A stretch of DNA of 32,721 bases. Origin: Lentisphaeria bacterium (GTDB taxonomy: Bacteria; Verrucomicrobiota; Lentisphaeria; Victivallales; UBA1829). The stretch is from positions 1 to 32,721 of the forward strand of contig JAFSZN010000003.1 of assembly GCA_017455665.1 (NCBI GenBank), in the 5' to 3' direction. This document shows positions 17,186 to 25,905 of the stretch, piece by piece (positions within the stretch are counted from its first letter, which is position 1; every line of letters begins with the position of its first letter). Under the pieces are notes generated by a model. That model did not search any database, had not been told where the DNA came from, and saw only the letters and a program-made list of their open reading frames with translations. The position numbers and the translations under genes were made by a program.

Positions 17186-17821
17186 TCAGTTCCCCTTGAC
17201 TTTGAGGGCGGCGACGTCCGCGCGGGGCGGCAGGACATGGTCGACGAGGCCGTACGCCACGGCTTCCTCGGAGGACATGAAATAGTCGCGCTCGGTGTCG
17301 CGTTCGATCTTCTTCAGCGTCTGGCCGGAGTGCTTCGCCAGGATGGTGTTCAACGCGGCCTTCGTGCGCAGGATCTCCTTCGTGTGGATCTCGATGTCCG
17401 TCGCCTGGCCTTCGGCGCCGCCGAGGACCTGGTGGATCATGATGCGCGCGGACGGCAGGGCGTAGCGCTTGCCCTGCGTGCCGGCGGCGAGCAGGACGGC
17501 CGCCATCGACGCGGCCTGGCCCATGCAGACCGTGCAGACGTCGCACGGAAGCGACTGGATCGTGTCGTAAATGGCGAGGCCGGCGGTCACCACGCCGCCC
17601 GGGGAGTTGATGTACAGGGAGATGTCCTTCTTCGGGTCTTCGCTCTTCAGGAAGAGGAGTTCCGCCACGACTAGATTTGCAATAGCGTCGTCGATGGGGT
17701 CGCCGAGCAGGATGATGCGGTCGCGGAGCAGCCGGGAATAGATGTCGTAGGAGCGTTCGCCGCTTCCGGTCTGTTCGACGACGATGGGCACGAGGGTGTT
17801 GCGGGTTCCGTTCGGTTTCAT
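17186..17821 (-). CDS. clpP: ATP-dependent Clp protease proteolytic subunit ClpP
   Basis: Serine peptidase forming the double-ring chamber served by ClpX. With the start at 17821 it has 211 residues and the triad S105 (MGQAASMAA), H130 (MIHQVLGG) and D179 (ERDYF), spaced exactly as in E. coli ClpP (25 and 49 residues apart). Three in-frame ATGs are possible (17860, 17830, 17821). The AAGGAG sequence directly abuts the 17830 ATG and lies 9 nt before the 17821 ATG, so 17821 is chosen. It follows tig after 162 nt, which hold possible attenuator structures, and is followed by clpX after 3 nt. Confidence 0.96.
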   Translation of the reverse strand: MKPNGTRNTLVPIVVEQTGSGERSYDIYSRLLRDRIILLGDPIDDAIANLVVAELLFLKSEDPKKDISLYINSPGGVVTAGLAIYDTIQSLPCDVCTVCMGQAASMAAVLLAAGTQGKRYALPSARIMIHQVLGGAEGQATDIEIHTKEILRTKAALNTILAKHSGQTLKKIERDTERDYFMSSEEAVAYGLVDHVLPPRADVAALKVKGN

Positions 17822-17858
17822 GGTTGTCATCTCCTTGTCTTCTTTGTAGTTCTCTGTC

Positions 17859-17900
17859 AAAAACGCACGGCCTTCGTGCTTCTTTCGACGCGCAAAGGCC
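17859..17900 (-). promoter_or_regulatory. Possible attenuator between tig and clpP
   Basis: On the minus strand GCACG-AAGGC-CGTGC (17879-17865) followed by GTTTTT forms a small terminator-like hairpin. Its loop and arm overlap AAGGCC (17874-17869), which can instead pair with GGCCTT at 17900-17895. The two folds exclude each other. A further imperfect hairpin (CGCCGGAGG / CCTCCCGGCG) lies at about 17938-17972, just after the tig stop. No promoter-like element is seen before clpP. Confidence 0.35.
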
Positions 17901-17983
17901 GGTCATTCTGCTGGCGGGAATGGCCAGACTTTATGGACGCGCCGGGAGGAATGGTTTCATCCCTCCGGCGTTCTGTTCGTTTT

Positions 17984-19312
17984 TTACTTCGTGGCGGCTT
18001 TCATGCGGCGTTCCGCGAGCACGCCGAGGGTCTTCTCGACGAGGAGCTCGATCTCGAGTTCGTTGAGACGTCCGGTGCGCTGGAGGATCTCGGCGAGGCG
18101 GGCGGGCTCCATCCGGGTCTGCTGCGCCATATTCTGGATCGCCTGGGCGACTTCCTGTTCGGAGAGCTTGACTTCCTCGACCTTGGCGATCTTGCGCATG
18201 ATGAAGTTCTTGCGGAGCTGTTCGGAGGCTTTCTTCTTCGCCTCTTCCATGTGCTGGTCCTTCTCGGCTTCGAACTTGTCGAGGGCTTCCTTGTCCTGTC
18301 CGACAGCGTACTGGAGCAGCTTGTATTCGTTGTCGGTCGCGGTCTCGAGCGACTTCTTCGGCAGGTCGAACTGCGGAGCCTTTTCGAGGATGGCGGCCTG
18401 GATGGATTCCATCGTCTTGGAACGGGTCATGATCTCCGCCTGACGGGCCGCGAGGTCGTGGTAGAACTTGCTCAGCTCTTCGGCGGACTTGAACTCCATC
18501 TTCTCGGCGAGCTTCGCCATGTCTTCGATCGGCTCGCGGCGCTGGCCGTCGTGGACTTTCATCTTGTAGGTGACCTTCTGGCCGCGGAGGCCTTCCTCGC
18601 GCCAGTCGGCGGGGAATTCGGCGGTGAACGTGCGTTCTTCGCCGACGGTCGCGCCGGTCATGGCGGCGTTGACGCCGGGGATCATTTCCTGTCCGATCAG
18701 GTAGATCCAGGCGGAATCGTTCTTGACCGCGCGCTTCAGGGAATCGGAGGCGTCCTCGGGGAGCGCGAAATCGCTCTCGTAGGAGACGTGGAGCATGTCG
18801 CCTTCCTTGGCGGCGTCGGTGATGGGCACGAAGCTGCTGTACTGCGCCTTGGCGCGTTCGATGAGGTCTTCCTCGATCTTGGCGACGTCTTCGGAAGCCG
18901 CGACTTCGCCGAGCTCCTTGTAGTCCGGGAGCTCGAATTCGGGCGCGATCTCGAAATCGCACTTCATCGTGAATTCCTTGCCCTCTTCGAGCGTTCCTTC
19001 CGGCTCGAGCTTGGTGTAGGAGATGATGTCGAGCTCGTCGGCCTTCTTGGAGAGCAGGTCGTACGCGGCGACCTGGACCAGGCGTCCGGCTTCCTCGTCG
19101 ACGTAGCCTTTATAGCGTGCCTTCACCATGGCGAGAGGAGCCTTGCCGGGGCGGAATCCGGGGATCTGCGCCTTGCGGGCGACGGCCTTCGCCGCGTTCA
19201 GGAAGAGATCGGCGGAAGCCTCCGCGGGGAGCACGAATTTCGCGTCGCGGCCGCAGACGTCGGTGTCGGTGATGGTGAGGGTGAATTGTTCTTTCCAGCT
19301 GGGATTGGACAT
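17984..19312 (-). CDS. tig: Trigger factor
   Basis: Ribosome-associated chaperone and peptidyl-prolyl isomerase that meets nascent chains at the exit tunnel. The 442-residue protein shows the ribosome-binding signature GFRPGKAP (52-59) in the N-terminal domain. A PPIase-like middle follows (about 155-250, with KEGDMLHVSYE and LIGQEMIPGVNAAMTGATVGE), then a long, charged helical C-terminal domain (260-435). Position before clpP and clpX is the standard bacterial order. A TTGAAA-N17-TATATT promoter lies at 19445-19417, giving a leader of about 100 nt. The stop is followed by the tig-clpP spacer. Confidence 0.96.
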   Translation of the reverse strand: MSNPSWKEQFTLTITDTDVCGRDAKFVLPAEASADLFLNAAKAVARKAQIPGFRPGKAPLAMVKARYKGYVDEEAGRLVQVAAYDLLSKKADELDIISYTKLEPEGTLEEGKEFTMKCDFEIAPEFELPDYKELGEVAASEDVAKIEEDLIERAKAQYSSFVPITDAAKEGDMLHVSYESDFALPEDASDSLKRAVKNDSAWIYLIGQEMIPGVNAAMTGATVGEERTFTAEFPADWREEGLRGQKVTYKMKVHDGQRREPIEDMAKLAEKMEFKSAEELSKFYHDLAARQAEIMTRSKTMESIQAAILEKAPQFDLPKKSLETATDNEYKLLQYAVGQDKEALDKFEAEKDQHMEEAKKKASEQLRKNFIMRKIAKVEEVKLSEQEVAQAIQNMAQQTRMEPARLAEILQRTGRLNELEIELLVEKTLGVLAERRMKAATK

Positions 19313-19416
19313 GATTTGTCTAGCCTTCGTGATTGGTTATCTGAATGTTTTGTCGGTAGCGGATGGGATCGTCCCTCCGCGGACGCACGGGCGTTCGCAG
19401 AAAGATGTGAGTATGT

Positions 19417-19445
19417 AATATACACCCTTTCTTCCTGATTTTCAA
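19417..19445 (-). promoter_or_regulatory. Promoter of the tig-clpP-clpX-eda-prfB unit
   Basis: Minus-strand TTGAAA (19445-19440), 17-nt spacer, TATATT (19422-19417). The start of transcription is predicted near 19410, leaving a leader of about 98 nt. It lies between the znuB stop and tig, so tig heads its own unit. Confidence 0.72.
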
Positions 19446-19468
19446 TCCGCTTTCCGGCTTTTTTCTTA

Positions 19469-20332
19469 TTATTTCGACCGCAGCCGCGCCGCGACGAACG
19501 ACACCGCGAACATCGCGCACGCCAGCAGGACGATCGCCGCGCCCGCGGGCACGTTCGCCCACGGCTGTGCCGAGATCAGCAGCCCGCCCGCGCAGCTGAC
19601 GTAGCTGAAGGCCAGCGACAGGAAGAACAGCTGGCGCGAATTGCGCGCGAAATTCCGCGCGGTCGCCGCCGGGACGATCAGGACCGCCGTGACCAGCAGC
19701 ACGCCCACGGCGCGCACGCACAGGATCACCACCAGCGACAGCAGCGCCGCGAAAAGATACTGGTACACGGACACCTTGATCCGGTGCACCCCGGCGATCT
19801 GTTCGTTCACGGAGATATGGAGCATGCGGTTCCACGCGAAGAACTGGAACGCCAGGAACGCGACGAGCAGGACAGCCAGCAGCGCGATCTCGTTGTCGCC
19901 GATCGTGAGGATGTCGCCGTACAGGAACATATTCACGCCGCGCGACGCCTCGCGGTTCCGGCTCACGATCGCGAGCCCGAACGCCACCACGGCGGAGAAG
20001 ATGATGCCGATCACGGTGTCCGTGGAGAGGCGGCTTCCGCGCCGCAGATACATGATGAGGAGACCGATTGCGAGCGCCAGGCCCGGCATCGTGAATTCGA
20101 CCGGGAGCGAACAGATCAGACCGAGCGCGACCCCGGCGAACGCCGAGTGTCCGATGGCGTCGGAGAAGAACGACATGCGCGAGTTCACGACCTGCACGCC
20201 GGAAAGCGCAGCGAGCGGAGCGATAAGAAGCAGGCCAAGCATCGCGCGGCGCATGAATTCCGGTCCCATGCAGTCGAACGGGAAGAGCGTGGCGGCGAGG
20301 TTGGACAATCTCAAAACGATCTCATTCAGCAT
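19469..20332 (-). CDS. znuB: Zinc/manganese ABC transporter permease (ZnuB/MntB family)
   Basis: Inner-membrane permease of 287 residues with about eight hydrophobic spans, for example GLLLIAPLAALSGVQVVNS, TDTVIGIIFSAVVAFGLAI and AVGVLLVTAVLIVPAATA. The stretches FFSDAIGHSAFAGVALG and LLVTALLIVPAATAR-like are hallmarks of the family that moves zinc, manganese or iron. The frame continues upstream, but the ATG at 20332 fits: it has GGAGG 6 nt upstream, overlaps the znuC stop by 11 nt, and begins right before the first span. It is the last gene of the znuA-znuC-znuB run. Substrate is inferred as zinc from the His-rich partners. Confidence 0.93.
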   Translation of the reverse strand: MLNEIVLRLSNLAATLFPFDCMGPEFMRRAMLGLLLIAPLAALSGVQVVNSRMSFFSDAIGHSAFAGVALGLICSLPVEFTMPGLALAIGLLIMYLRRGSRLSTDTVIGIIFSAVVAFGLAIVSRNREASRGVNMFLYGDILTIGDNEIALLAVLLVAFLAFQFFAWNRMLHISVNEQIAGVHRIKVSVYQYLFAALLSLVVILCVRAVGVLLVTAVLIVPAATARNFARNSRQLFFLSLAFSYVSCAGGLLISAQPWANVPAGAAIVLLACAMFAVSFVAARLRSK

Positions 20333-21251
20333 GGCCGGCCTCCGTTGTTCCGTGGTCGTGAGCATGTTCGTGTGCGTGGTCGTGGCCGCAGGAACACGCT
20401 TGCACGCCGTCGACATGGCAGTGGTCGTGCAGATGCAGGTGCTCCTTCCGGAGCGGGCAGTCCTCGGGGCATTCGCGCACGTCCTGCGGGATGCCGTGCA
20501 GGTCGGGCAACCCGAGGTGCAGGCCGAACGTCTCGGACAACACCTGATGGGTCAGCGCCACGCGCGGCTCGCCCTCGCCAAAGACCTTGTGGTTCAGGCA
20601 GATCACATGGTCGGCGTGCGCGGTCACGGTCGCCAGGTCGTGGCTGATCATGATCTGCGTGAAGCCGCGTTTTTCGCGGACGCGCCGCAGGAGTTCGCAG
20701 CAGATCTGCCCGCCCTTGAAGTCGACTCCGGAGGTCGGTTCGTCCAGGATCAGGATGTCGGGCTCCTGAAGGAGCGCCTGCGCGAGCAGGACGCGCTGGA
20801 TCTCGCCGCCGGAGAGCGCGCCGAACGCATGGTCGGCGAGACGGGTGCATTCCACCTCGTCCAAATAGCGCATGATGCGTTCGACGTGGCGTTTGGAGTG
20901 CCCCAGGAAGAGCGGCATGCGCTGAAGCCCGGAGAGCAGATAGTCCATGACCGTCATCGGGATGTCGCGGTCGAACACGAGGCGCTGCGGCACGAATCCG
21001 AACCGCGGCCGCCGTCCGGCCTCGTCCAGCCCGGGGAACAGCACCTTGCCGGTGTGTTTGATCTGCCCGAGGATCGCGAGCGTGAGCGTGGTCTTGCCCG
21101 CGCCGTTCGGTCCGACGATGGCGGTGAACTTGCCGCGCGGGACGTGCGCGCACACGTCGTCGAGGATGCGGTTCTCGCCGAGCGTCAGACCGACATGCTC
21201 GAACCGGACCGCGTCGGCGGGAGCGGCTGCTGTTTCCGGGGAGGAAGTCAT
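20322..21251 (-). CDS. znuC: Zinc/manganese ABC transporter ATPase with His/Cys-rich tail
   Basis: Cytosolic ATPase of the importer, 309 residues. Walker A GPNGAGKT (47-54), Q-loop FVPQR (86-90), signature LSGGE (146-150), Walker B LILDE (167-171) and the H-loop histidine H204 are all intact. After the nucleotide-binding domain, residues 261-307 form a tail with five Cys and twelve His (C261, C265, HLHLHDHCH, CSC, HDHAHEHAHDH). Such a tail can bind zinc and may sense or buffer cytosolic metal. The start overlaps the znuA stop by 4 nt (ATGA) and the end overlaps znuB by 11 nt, so all three are translated together. Confidence 0.95.
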   Translation of the reverse strand: MTSSPETAAAPADAVRFEHVGLTLGENRILDDVCAHVPRGKFTAIVGPNGAGKTTLTLAILGQIKHTGKVLFPGLDEAGRRPRFGFVPQRLVFDRDIPMTVMDYLLSGLQRMPLFLGHSKRHVERIMRYLDEVECTRLADHAFGALSGGEIQRVLLAQALLQEPDILILDEPTSGVDFKGGQICCELLRRVREKRGFTQIMISHDLATVTAHADHVICLNHKVFGEGEPRVALTHQVLSETFGLHLGLPDLHGIPQDVRECPEDCPLRKEHLHLHDHCHVDGVQACSCGHDHAHEHAHDHGTTEAGHAE

Positions 21252-22279
21252 TCCGCCAGCGCCTTCTTCATGATCTCGAGGTTGCGGTTCATTACGTCGA
21301 AATAGTATCCGGCGGGCGGGTCTGCCGGGCCGGACGCCACGGGGTCGATCTTCACGACGGCGGCTCCGGTCTCCTTGCCGATGAGCTTGGCGAGTTCGTC
21401 CGGGTACTGCGGCTCGGTGAAGATGACCTTCACGCCGTGCTCTTTGAACTCCTTCGTCATCTCCGTGATCTCGGCGGGCGACGGGGGCGTTTCGGGGTCG
21501 GCGAAAATCGCGAGCGGCGTCTCGAATCCGCAGTCGCGCAGAAGGTAATCGAAAACATTGTGCTGGGCGGCGACGTGCTTGTCCGCGTACGGTTCGAGCT
21601 GCGCCTTGAAGGAATCGCCGAGCATCTGGAGTCGTTTGTCGAGCTTGGCGGCGTTCTCGCGGAATTTGCCCGCGTGAAGCGGATCGCTCTTCGCAAGCTC
21701 GTCGGCGATCGTCGCGACGATCTTCCGCGCCTCGTACGGACTGGCGAAGAAATGCCCGTTTTCGCCGCCGTGATGGTGGTGATGGTGGCCTTCCGCCTCG
21801 TGTCCGTCGTGGTCGCCCTCGCCTTCGTGCTCCTCGTGTTCGTCATGATCGTCTTCGGCGTCGTGGTCATGGTCGTCGTCATCGTCGCCGCCGATCACTT
21901 CGATCCCGGCTCCGGTGTCGATCGCCACGACACCTTTGCCCGCGCTCAACGCCGCCTTGCAGATGTGGTCGTCGAGGCCCGCGCCGTTCTTGAACAGCAG
22001 AAGCGGCTTGCGGGCGGCGGAGACCTTCATGAGGTCGTTCGGGGTCAGGACGTAGTCGTGGGGGCATCCGGCGTCCGGCGGGGTCAGCAGCTCCGCCTCG
22101 ATCCCGGTCCCGTCCAGGACTTCGCGGGTCAGCACCCAGATCGGATATGTGGTCGCGGCGACGCCGTAGCCTTCCTGTGCCGTGGTCTGCACGGTCGTGC
22201 GGATCTTGTCGGGCAGGAAATACAGGACGGCGCACAGCGCGATGAGCGCGAGCAGAAACGAGATAGTGAAGATTTTCAT
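21248..22279 (-). CDS. znuA: Zinc/manganese ABC transporter substrate-binding protein with His/Asp-rich loop
   Basis: Periplasmic or membrane-tethered binding protein, 343 residues, of the cluster 9 (ZnuA/TroA) family. It has an N-terminal hydrophobic segment (4-23) acting as a signal or anchor. The likely metal ligands are H74 (CPHDY), H176 (GHFFASP), H240 (QHNVFDY) and E289 (FTEPQYP), where many relatives have Asp at the last place. Between the first two ligands a loop (130-172) is packed with Asp, Glu and His and ends in six consecutive histidines, as in ZnuA and other zinc-specific members. This favours zinc over manganese. The ATG has AAGGAG 10 nt upstream. No clear Zur-type operator was found in the upstream gap. 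Confidence 0.93.
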   Translation of the reverse strand: MKIFTISFLLALIALCAVLYFLPDKIRTTVQTTAQEGYGVAATTYPIWVLTREVLDGTGIEAELLTPPDAGCPHDYVLTPNDLMKVSAARKPLLLFKNGAGLDDHICKAALSAGKGVVAIDTGAGIEVIGGDDDDDHDHDAEDDHDEHEEHEGEGDHDGHEAEGHHHHHHGGENGHFFASPYEARKIVATIADELAKSDPLHAGKFRENAAKLDKRLQMLGDSFKAQLEPYADKHVAAQHNVFDYLLRDCGFETPLAIFADPETPPSPAEITEMTKEFKEHGVKVIFTEPQYPDELAKLIGKETGAAVVKIDPVASGPADPPAGYYFDVMNRNLEIMKKALAE

Positions 22280-22345
22280 TCTGTCAAAACTCCTTTTTCG
22301 GTCTTACGTTGAGGATATGAGCCGGTCAAACAAAATGAATCAATT

Positions 22346-22373
22346 ACTATACACGAAAAAACGAAAAAAGCAA
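22346..22373 (-). promoter_or_regulatory. Possible promoter of znuACB
   Basis: Minus-strand TTGCTT (22373-22368), 16-nt spacer, TATAGT (22351-22346) in the context GTGTATAGT. The same GTGTATAGT context appears at the 26406 promoter. The -35 match is weak. Leader is about 60 nt. Confidence 0.42.
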
Positions 22374-22382
22374 GCGGAAGGT

Positions 22383-22433
22383 CAAGTCCGCCGCTGCAAC
22401 CGTGCGCGGCTTTCGCCGGTGCAGGCGGTCTTG
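22383..22433 (-). terminator. Stem-loop after the TPR gene
   Basis: A 51-nt fold starting 9 nt after the TPR-protein stop. The outer stem is CAAG-CCGCC-TGCA with TGCA-GGCGG-CTTG (one mismatch, one bulge). The inner stem is CGGC / GCCG capped by a GAAA tetraloop on the minus strand. T-rich DNA (CTTTTTTCGTTTTTT) follows about 10-25 nt later, so termination is plausible but not textbook. Confidence 0.45.
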
Positions 22434-22441
22434 TTTTGGAC

Positions 22442-24775
22442 TTACGCGGCGGGAGCCGCCCCGGCATTCCCGGATTGCAATTCTTCCTCTTGCGCCTTGA
22501 GAATCTCCCGGACTTTCTCCATGTTCTCCTTGCCGGACGCATCGTCGGGCGAGACGACCAGCAGATGCTTGAGCTGTTCCTCCGCCTGAAGATACTTTCG
22601 GGCGGCGATGCTGTTTTCGATTACATGGTGCATGCAGTCGACCCAGAGTTCAACGATGTCTTCGCGGTAGTCGTTTACCGCGTGGCGCGGGAATTTGAGG
22701 ACATCCACTGCTTCCTCATAACGTTTTGCTTCGGAGAGCCGCGTCGCGTAAATAAACGCGGGGAGCATGGTTCTTTTTTCCATTTCGAAGGCCGTCTTTG
22801 CGGCTTCCAGCGCGCCCGGCTCGTCGCCCTTCGCATGATAAAGCTCGGAAAGATTAACGTAGATCAGCGCGGGAAAGCGGTAAGTCTTCAGAATCGCTCT
22901 GTATTTCGCCTCCGCCTCATCGAGACGTTCATATCCGCACAGAGTATTTGCCGCATAGAACGTGAATTCCGAATCGCCGGTCGGGGTCGATGCCAGCAGG
23001 TCCAGCGCCTCATTTTCCTTTTCTTCATCTTCGGTCAGAAGCATCGCCGCCGCGCGGAAGAATTTACCGAAATGTTCCAGTTTGCCGTCTTTCAGCGGCT
23101 CCAGTTTGTCGGCCATGGAGATCAGATCCTTTTCCCGTTTGTTCTCCAGGCAGAACTGGAAATACTGGTTCAGAAGTCCCAGGTCGAACTCGGATTCCTC
23201 CACCAGTTTCCGGAAAATGGCGGAGGCTTCGTCGTGCCGTTCGAGCTGGTCGAGCGCCAGCATATACAGGAAAAGGAAATCCCGGCCGGGGTCCTCTTTC
23301 ATCTCCTTCGCGGCGTCCATGATCTGCTCGAGCATGGGAAGCGCCTGGTCCGATTTCCCGTTGAAGATCAGGTATTCGGCTGTGATCCGCATCAGGAGGG
23401 CGTCGTCCGGGTATTCCTCCAAGGCAGCCATCAGATCGGCTTCTTTCACCAGTCCTTTTTTGTACTGGTCCATAAGAATGATCTCGGCAAGCATCCTGTT
23501 GCTCCGCAGATATCCTGTCAGGATCTTTGCCAGGTCGGCCATTTGCGACGGGTCCTTCCGGTTTTCCTTTTTTTCCATCTCATTGGAAATGTAGTCCATG
23601 CAGATAAGCAGAGCACGGTTGTGAATATCGTGGAACGGAGGTGCAGAGAAGATTTCCTGTGCCACGGTCCGGATCTCGTTGAGGGAACCGTTTATCATTG
23701 CCACGCGAAGGCGGATGAAGCGGGAAAGCGGGGAGATGATGATGTTTCCGGATTTCCGGACAGTGGAAACGAGTTTGTCATTGTCGTTTTCCAGATACGC
23801 GATCAGGATTTCGCAGTATTCCGCCAGGACACGCAGGGCGCCGGATTTCCGGCTGAGTTTCCGTTGCAGTTCTTTGAGTTCGTCCAGTTTTTGTTCAAAG
23901 ACACAGCTTTCCGCATACAGAAGATACATATTGACGTCGTCGATCGTCTTCAGATAGGGGCCGAGCACGTCGATCACGTCTCGGAAACGGTATTTTGAGA
24001 ATCTGTAGTCCGCCTGATATGTGGTCCCCGCAAAGTAATTGGTCTCCACTGCCTGCTTCAGCAGGGACTCTATTTCGTCCGCCCGGTCTGTTTCTCCGTC
24101 GTTCATCTGACGGATCCGGCGGATGGAGCCGAGGATCGCCTCGAACCGGATCACAGGATTCTCCGACTGCATGGCGCCGCTCAGATATGCGTTCCGTTCG
24201 CCGTCGGAAAGAGAATCATACAAGACCATAAATTCCGCCAGACGCCCCAGATCGTTTTTGTGGAACGCCTCGGGATCGGCTTTCACTGCCTTCTGGTACA
24301 CGGCGGTTCCATCTTTCGTGTGGCCGGAACGACAGGACGAAATCACATACAGATAAAGCTCCTGGTCGGTAAACGGTTCATCCGCTTTCGTTTTCCGCCC
24401 CAGAATGCTGTACAGAAGCTGATAGCTCGCGGAACGCAACGCACTGGTCAGCATTTTTTCCCGGTATTGTCCATTCAACGGGTTCAGCGAACTAGCCGTC
24501 TGCCACATCTGCGCTTCCAGACCTGCACTGCCGTATTCATGGTAAATGTTCGCCAGCGCCACAAACTCCGCTTCCGCATTCGGGTCTTTTGCGACGTACT
24601 GAAGCAGGAGACGTTCCGCCAACGCATAGTCTTTGTTTTCGTATGCGGCCATCGCGGCGCGGCGCAGTTTCGTGCGGCGTATCGTCTTGACTCCAAAATA
24701 TCCACACGCCAGCAGACTTGCCAGAAGGACACCCCCCAGCACGATGACCGCGATGATTTTCCGGTTCATTTTCAT
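22442..24775 (-). CDS. Membrane-anchored tetratricopeptide-like repeat protein
   Basis: A 777-residue protein of helical TPR-like repeats. After MKMNRK a hydrophobic segment (7-29) anchors it; the run LLAC at 21-24 could also be read as a lipobox. The rest is rich in paired helices with TPR-like spacing, such as AAYENKDYALAERLLLQYV (43-61), DEAEAKYRAILKTY, LYHAKGDEPGALEAAKTAF and ARKYLQAEEQLKHLLVV. It should project into the periplasm as a protein-binding scaffold. Two starts are possible, 24775 and 24769; the first has GGAAAG 5 nt upstream. It follows the small secreted proteins with sorting-like tails, and such scaffolds often accompany export or surface-assembly systems, but I cannot assign a partner. 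Confidence 0.82.
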   Translation of the reverse strand: MKMNRKIIAVIVLGGVLLASLLACGYFGVKTIRRTKLRRAAMAAYENKDYALAERLLLQYVAKDPNAEAEFVALANIYHEYGSAGLEAQMWQTASSLNPLNGQYREKMLTSALRSASYQLLYSILGRKTKADEPFTDQELYLYVISSCRSGHTKDGTAVYQKAVKADPEAFHKNDLGRLAEFMVLYDSLSDGERNAYLSGAMQSENPVIRFEAILGSIRRIRQMNDGETDRADEIESLLKQAVETNYFAGTTYQADYRFSKYRFRDVIDVLGPYLKTIDDVNMYLLYAESCVFEQKLDELKELQRKLSRKSGALRVLAEYCEILIAYLENDNDKLVSTVRKSGNIIISPLSRFIRLRVAMINGSLNEIRTVAQEIFSAPPFHDIHNRALLICMDYISNEMEKKENRKDPSQMADLAKILTGYLRSNRMLAEIILMDQYKKGLVKEADLMAALEEYPDDALLMRITAEYLIFNGKSDQALPMLEQIMDAAKEMKEDPGRDFLFLYMLALDQLERHDEASAIFRKLVEESEFDLGLLNQYFQFCLENKREKDLISMADKLEPLKDGKLEHFGKFFRAAAMLLTEDEEKENEALDLLASTPTGDSEFTFYAANTLCGYERLDEAEAKYRAILKTYRFPALIYVNLSELYHAKGDEPGALEAAKTAFEMEKRTMLPAFIYATRLSEAKRYEEAVDVLKFPRHAVNDYREDIVELWVDCMHHVIENSIAARKYLQAEEQLKHLLVVSPDDASGKENMEKVREILKAQEEELQSGNAGAAPAA

Positions 24776-24976
24776 CTCATCTTTCCTGTCGGTTCAAATG
24801 GTTCTATCGGATAGCCGCGATAGGACCTGCGAATATGTCATCCATCTTTGTTTCCCCGTTTTCATCCGTACGGAATATAAATCAGCAGGCAGTCCGTCCG
24901 GAGAAAGGGCGAACCGTCTGCCTTGACACCGTTACCTTCTTTCGGAAGACGCGGCATTCATGATCCTGTCAAATTC

Positions 24977-25020
24977 ATCCTGATGGGAAAGCCGCGGCAA
25001 ACGGCTTCCCCTGTCAGGAT
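24977..25020 (-). terminator. Long hairpin after the 226-residue secreted protein
   Basis: Starts 8 nt after the stop. The arms 25020-25002 and 24994-24977 pair over about 17 positions (ATCCTGA, GGGAAGCCG) with small bulges. The following GAATTTG is only weakly T-rich. It is likely a transcript end or an mRNA-protecting stem. Confidence 0.5.
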
Positions 25021-25028
25021 TATCAGAC

Positions 25029-25709
25029 TCAGGCTTTCACCTGCTTGCGGTTGCGGTACATCACCAGCGCGGCACCGAAGCCGAGGGCGATGAGGAGCGT
25101 CACGACCGGAGCCGGCAGCGGAGCGCCGAAGGGGTCGCCGCCGACAAGGAACATGGCGCCGTTGTTGTACTGGCCGACCCAGTTGCCCTTGCCCATATAA
25201 ATGATATTGCCATCGCCGATGGACCAGAAGTCGTTGCCGTTGGTCGCGGATCTCTGCCAGACCGACTCGACGAACGCGCCTTTCCCGTTGCCGCCGGCAA
25301 GACCGATCTCGATGATGTCGTCCGTAACAGGGATGGAGAACTCATAGATGCCGATGGCATGCTTGTCCAGGCCGGCTCTCACATCATCGGGCAGATCTTC
25401 CATGCCGGCGATGATTCTCTGGATCGTCGTCTTGTCGGAGGAGACCAGATACTGATCATCCTTGCTCAGGAGAGATCTGTAGGAAAGAACGGGATCGGCA
25501 TTTTCGCCCGTACCCTGGGTATAGCCGTTCACATAATAATTCCAGCCGTTATTCATGCGGAACATCCTGATGTTCAGCGTATTCGTTCCTTCGGAGCGCT
25601 CCAGCGTGAGGAAATCGGACACGTTCGACATGTCGACTTTCGGTTTTGCAAAGGCGATGCCGGCGGAGAGGAACAGTGCGGCGGTGAGAAGAAGATTGCT
25701 AAGTTTCAT
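25029..25709 (-). CDS. Secreted protein with PEP-CTERM-like C-terminal sorting tail
   Basis: A 226-residue exported protein with no recognised domain. The signal peptide is residues 1-21 (cut expected after AFA). The mature part is Gly/Asn/Asp-rich and beta-like (NNGWNYYVNGYTQG, GDGNIIYMGKGNW). The C-terminus is tripartite: GAPLPAPV (195-202), a hydrophobic span of about 16 residues (202-217), and RNRKQVKA (219-226). This matches the layout of exosortase- or archaeosortase-type signals, but with PLP in place of PEP. The start has AAAGG 9 nt upstream. A 196-nt gap separates it from the preceding small secreted protein, and a long hairpin follows it. Surface attachment is inferred from the tail only. 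Confidence 0.78.
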   Translation of the reverse strand: MKLSNLLLTAALFLSAGIAFAKPKVDMSNVSDFLTLERSEGTNTLNIRMFRMNNGWNYYVNGYTQGTGENADPVLSYRSLLSKDDQYLVSSDKTTIQRIIAGMEDLPDDVRAGLDKHAIGIYEFSIPVTDDIIEIGLAGGNGKGAFVESVWQRSATNGNDFWSIGDGNIIYMGKGNWVGQYNNGAMFLVGGDPFGAPLPAPVVTLLIALGFGAALVMYRNRKQVKA

Positions 25710-25905
25710 TGTAGATTACCTTTCGTTTGTTTGGGGTTGGCGGGTTTTCCGCCGTGCTTCAGGTTCCTGTTTTGTGTTTTGTTGGGAGAAATCCGGAAGC
25801 GGTTTCGGGGCGTTCGTTGACTTTGGAATCCGGCTCGCGGCGCCCCGTGGACCGCGGCCGCTGGTCTCCGGCGCATATCATGTCCGACGCGCCGGGAATC
25901 CCGCC

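Noticed and set aside
21770..21890. GTG/GAT-rich tract considered as a microsatellite or foreign insert
   Set aside because: It encodes the Asp/His metal loop of ZnuA in an unbroken frame.
22280..22345. Zur operator before znuA
   Set aside because: No convincing palindrome of the known Zur types was seen; only the near-palindrome around AATCAATTACT, which is too weak.
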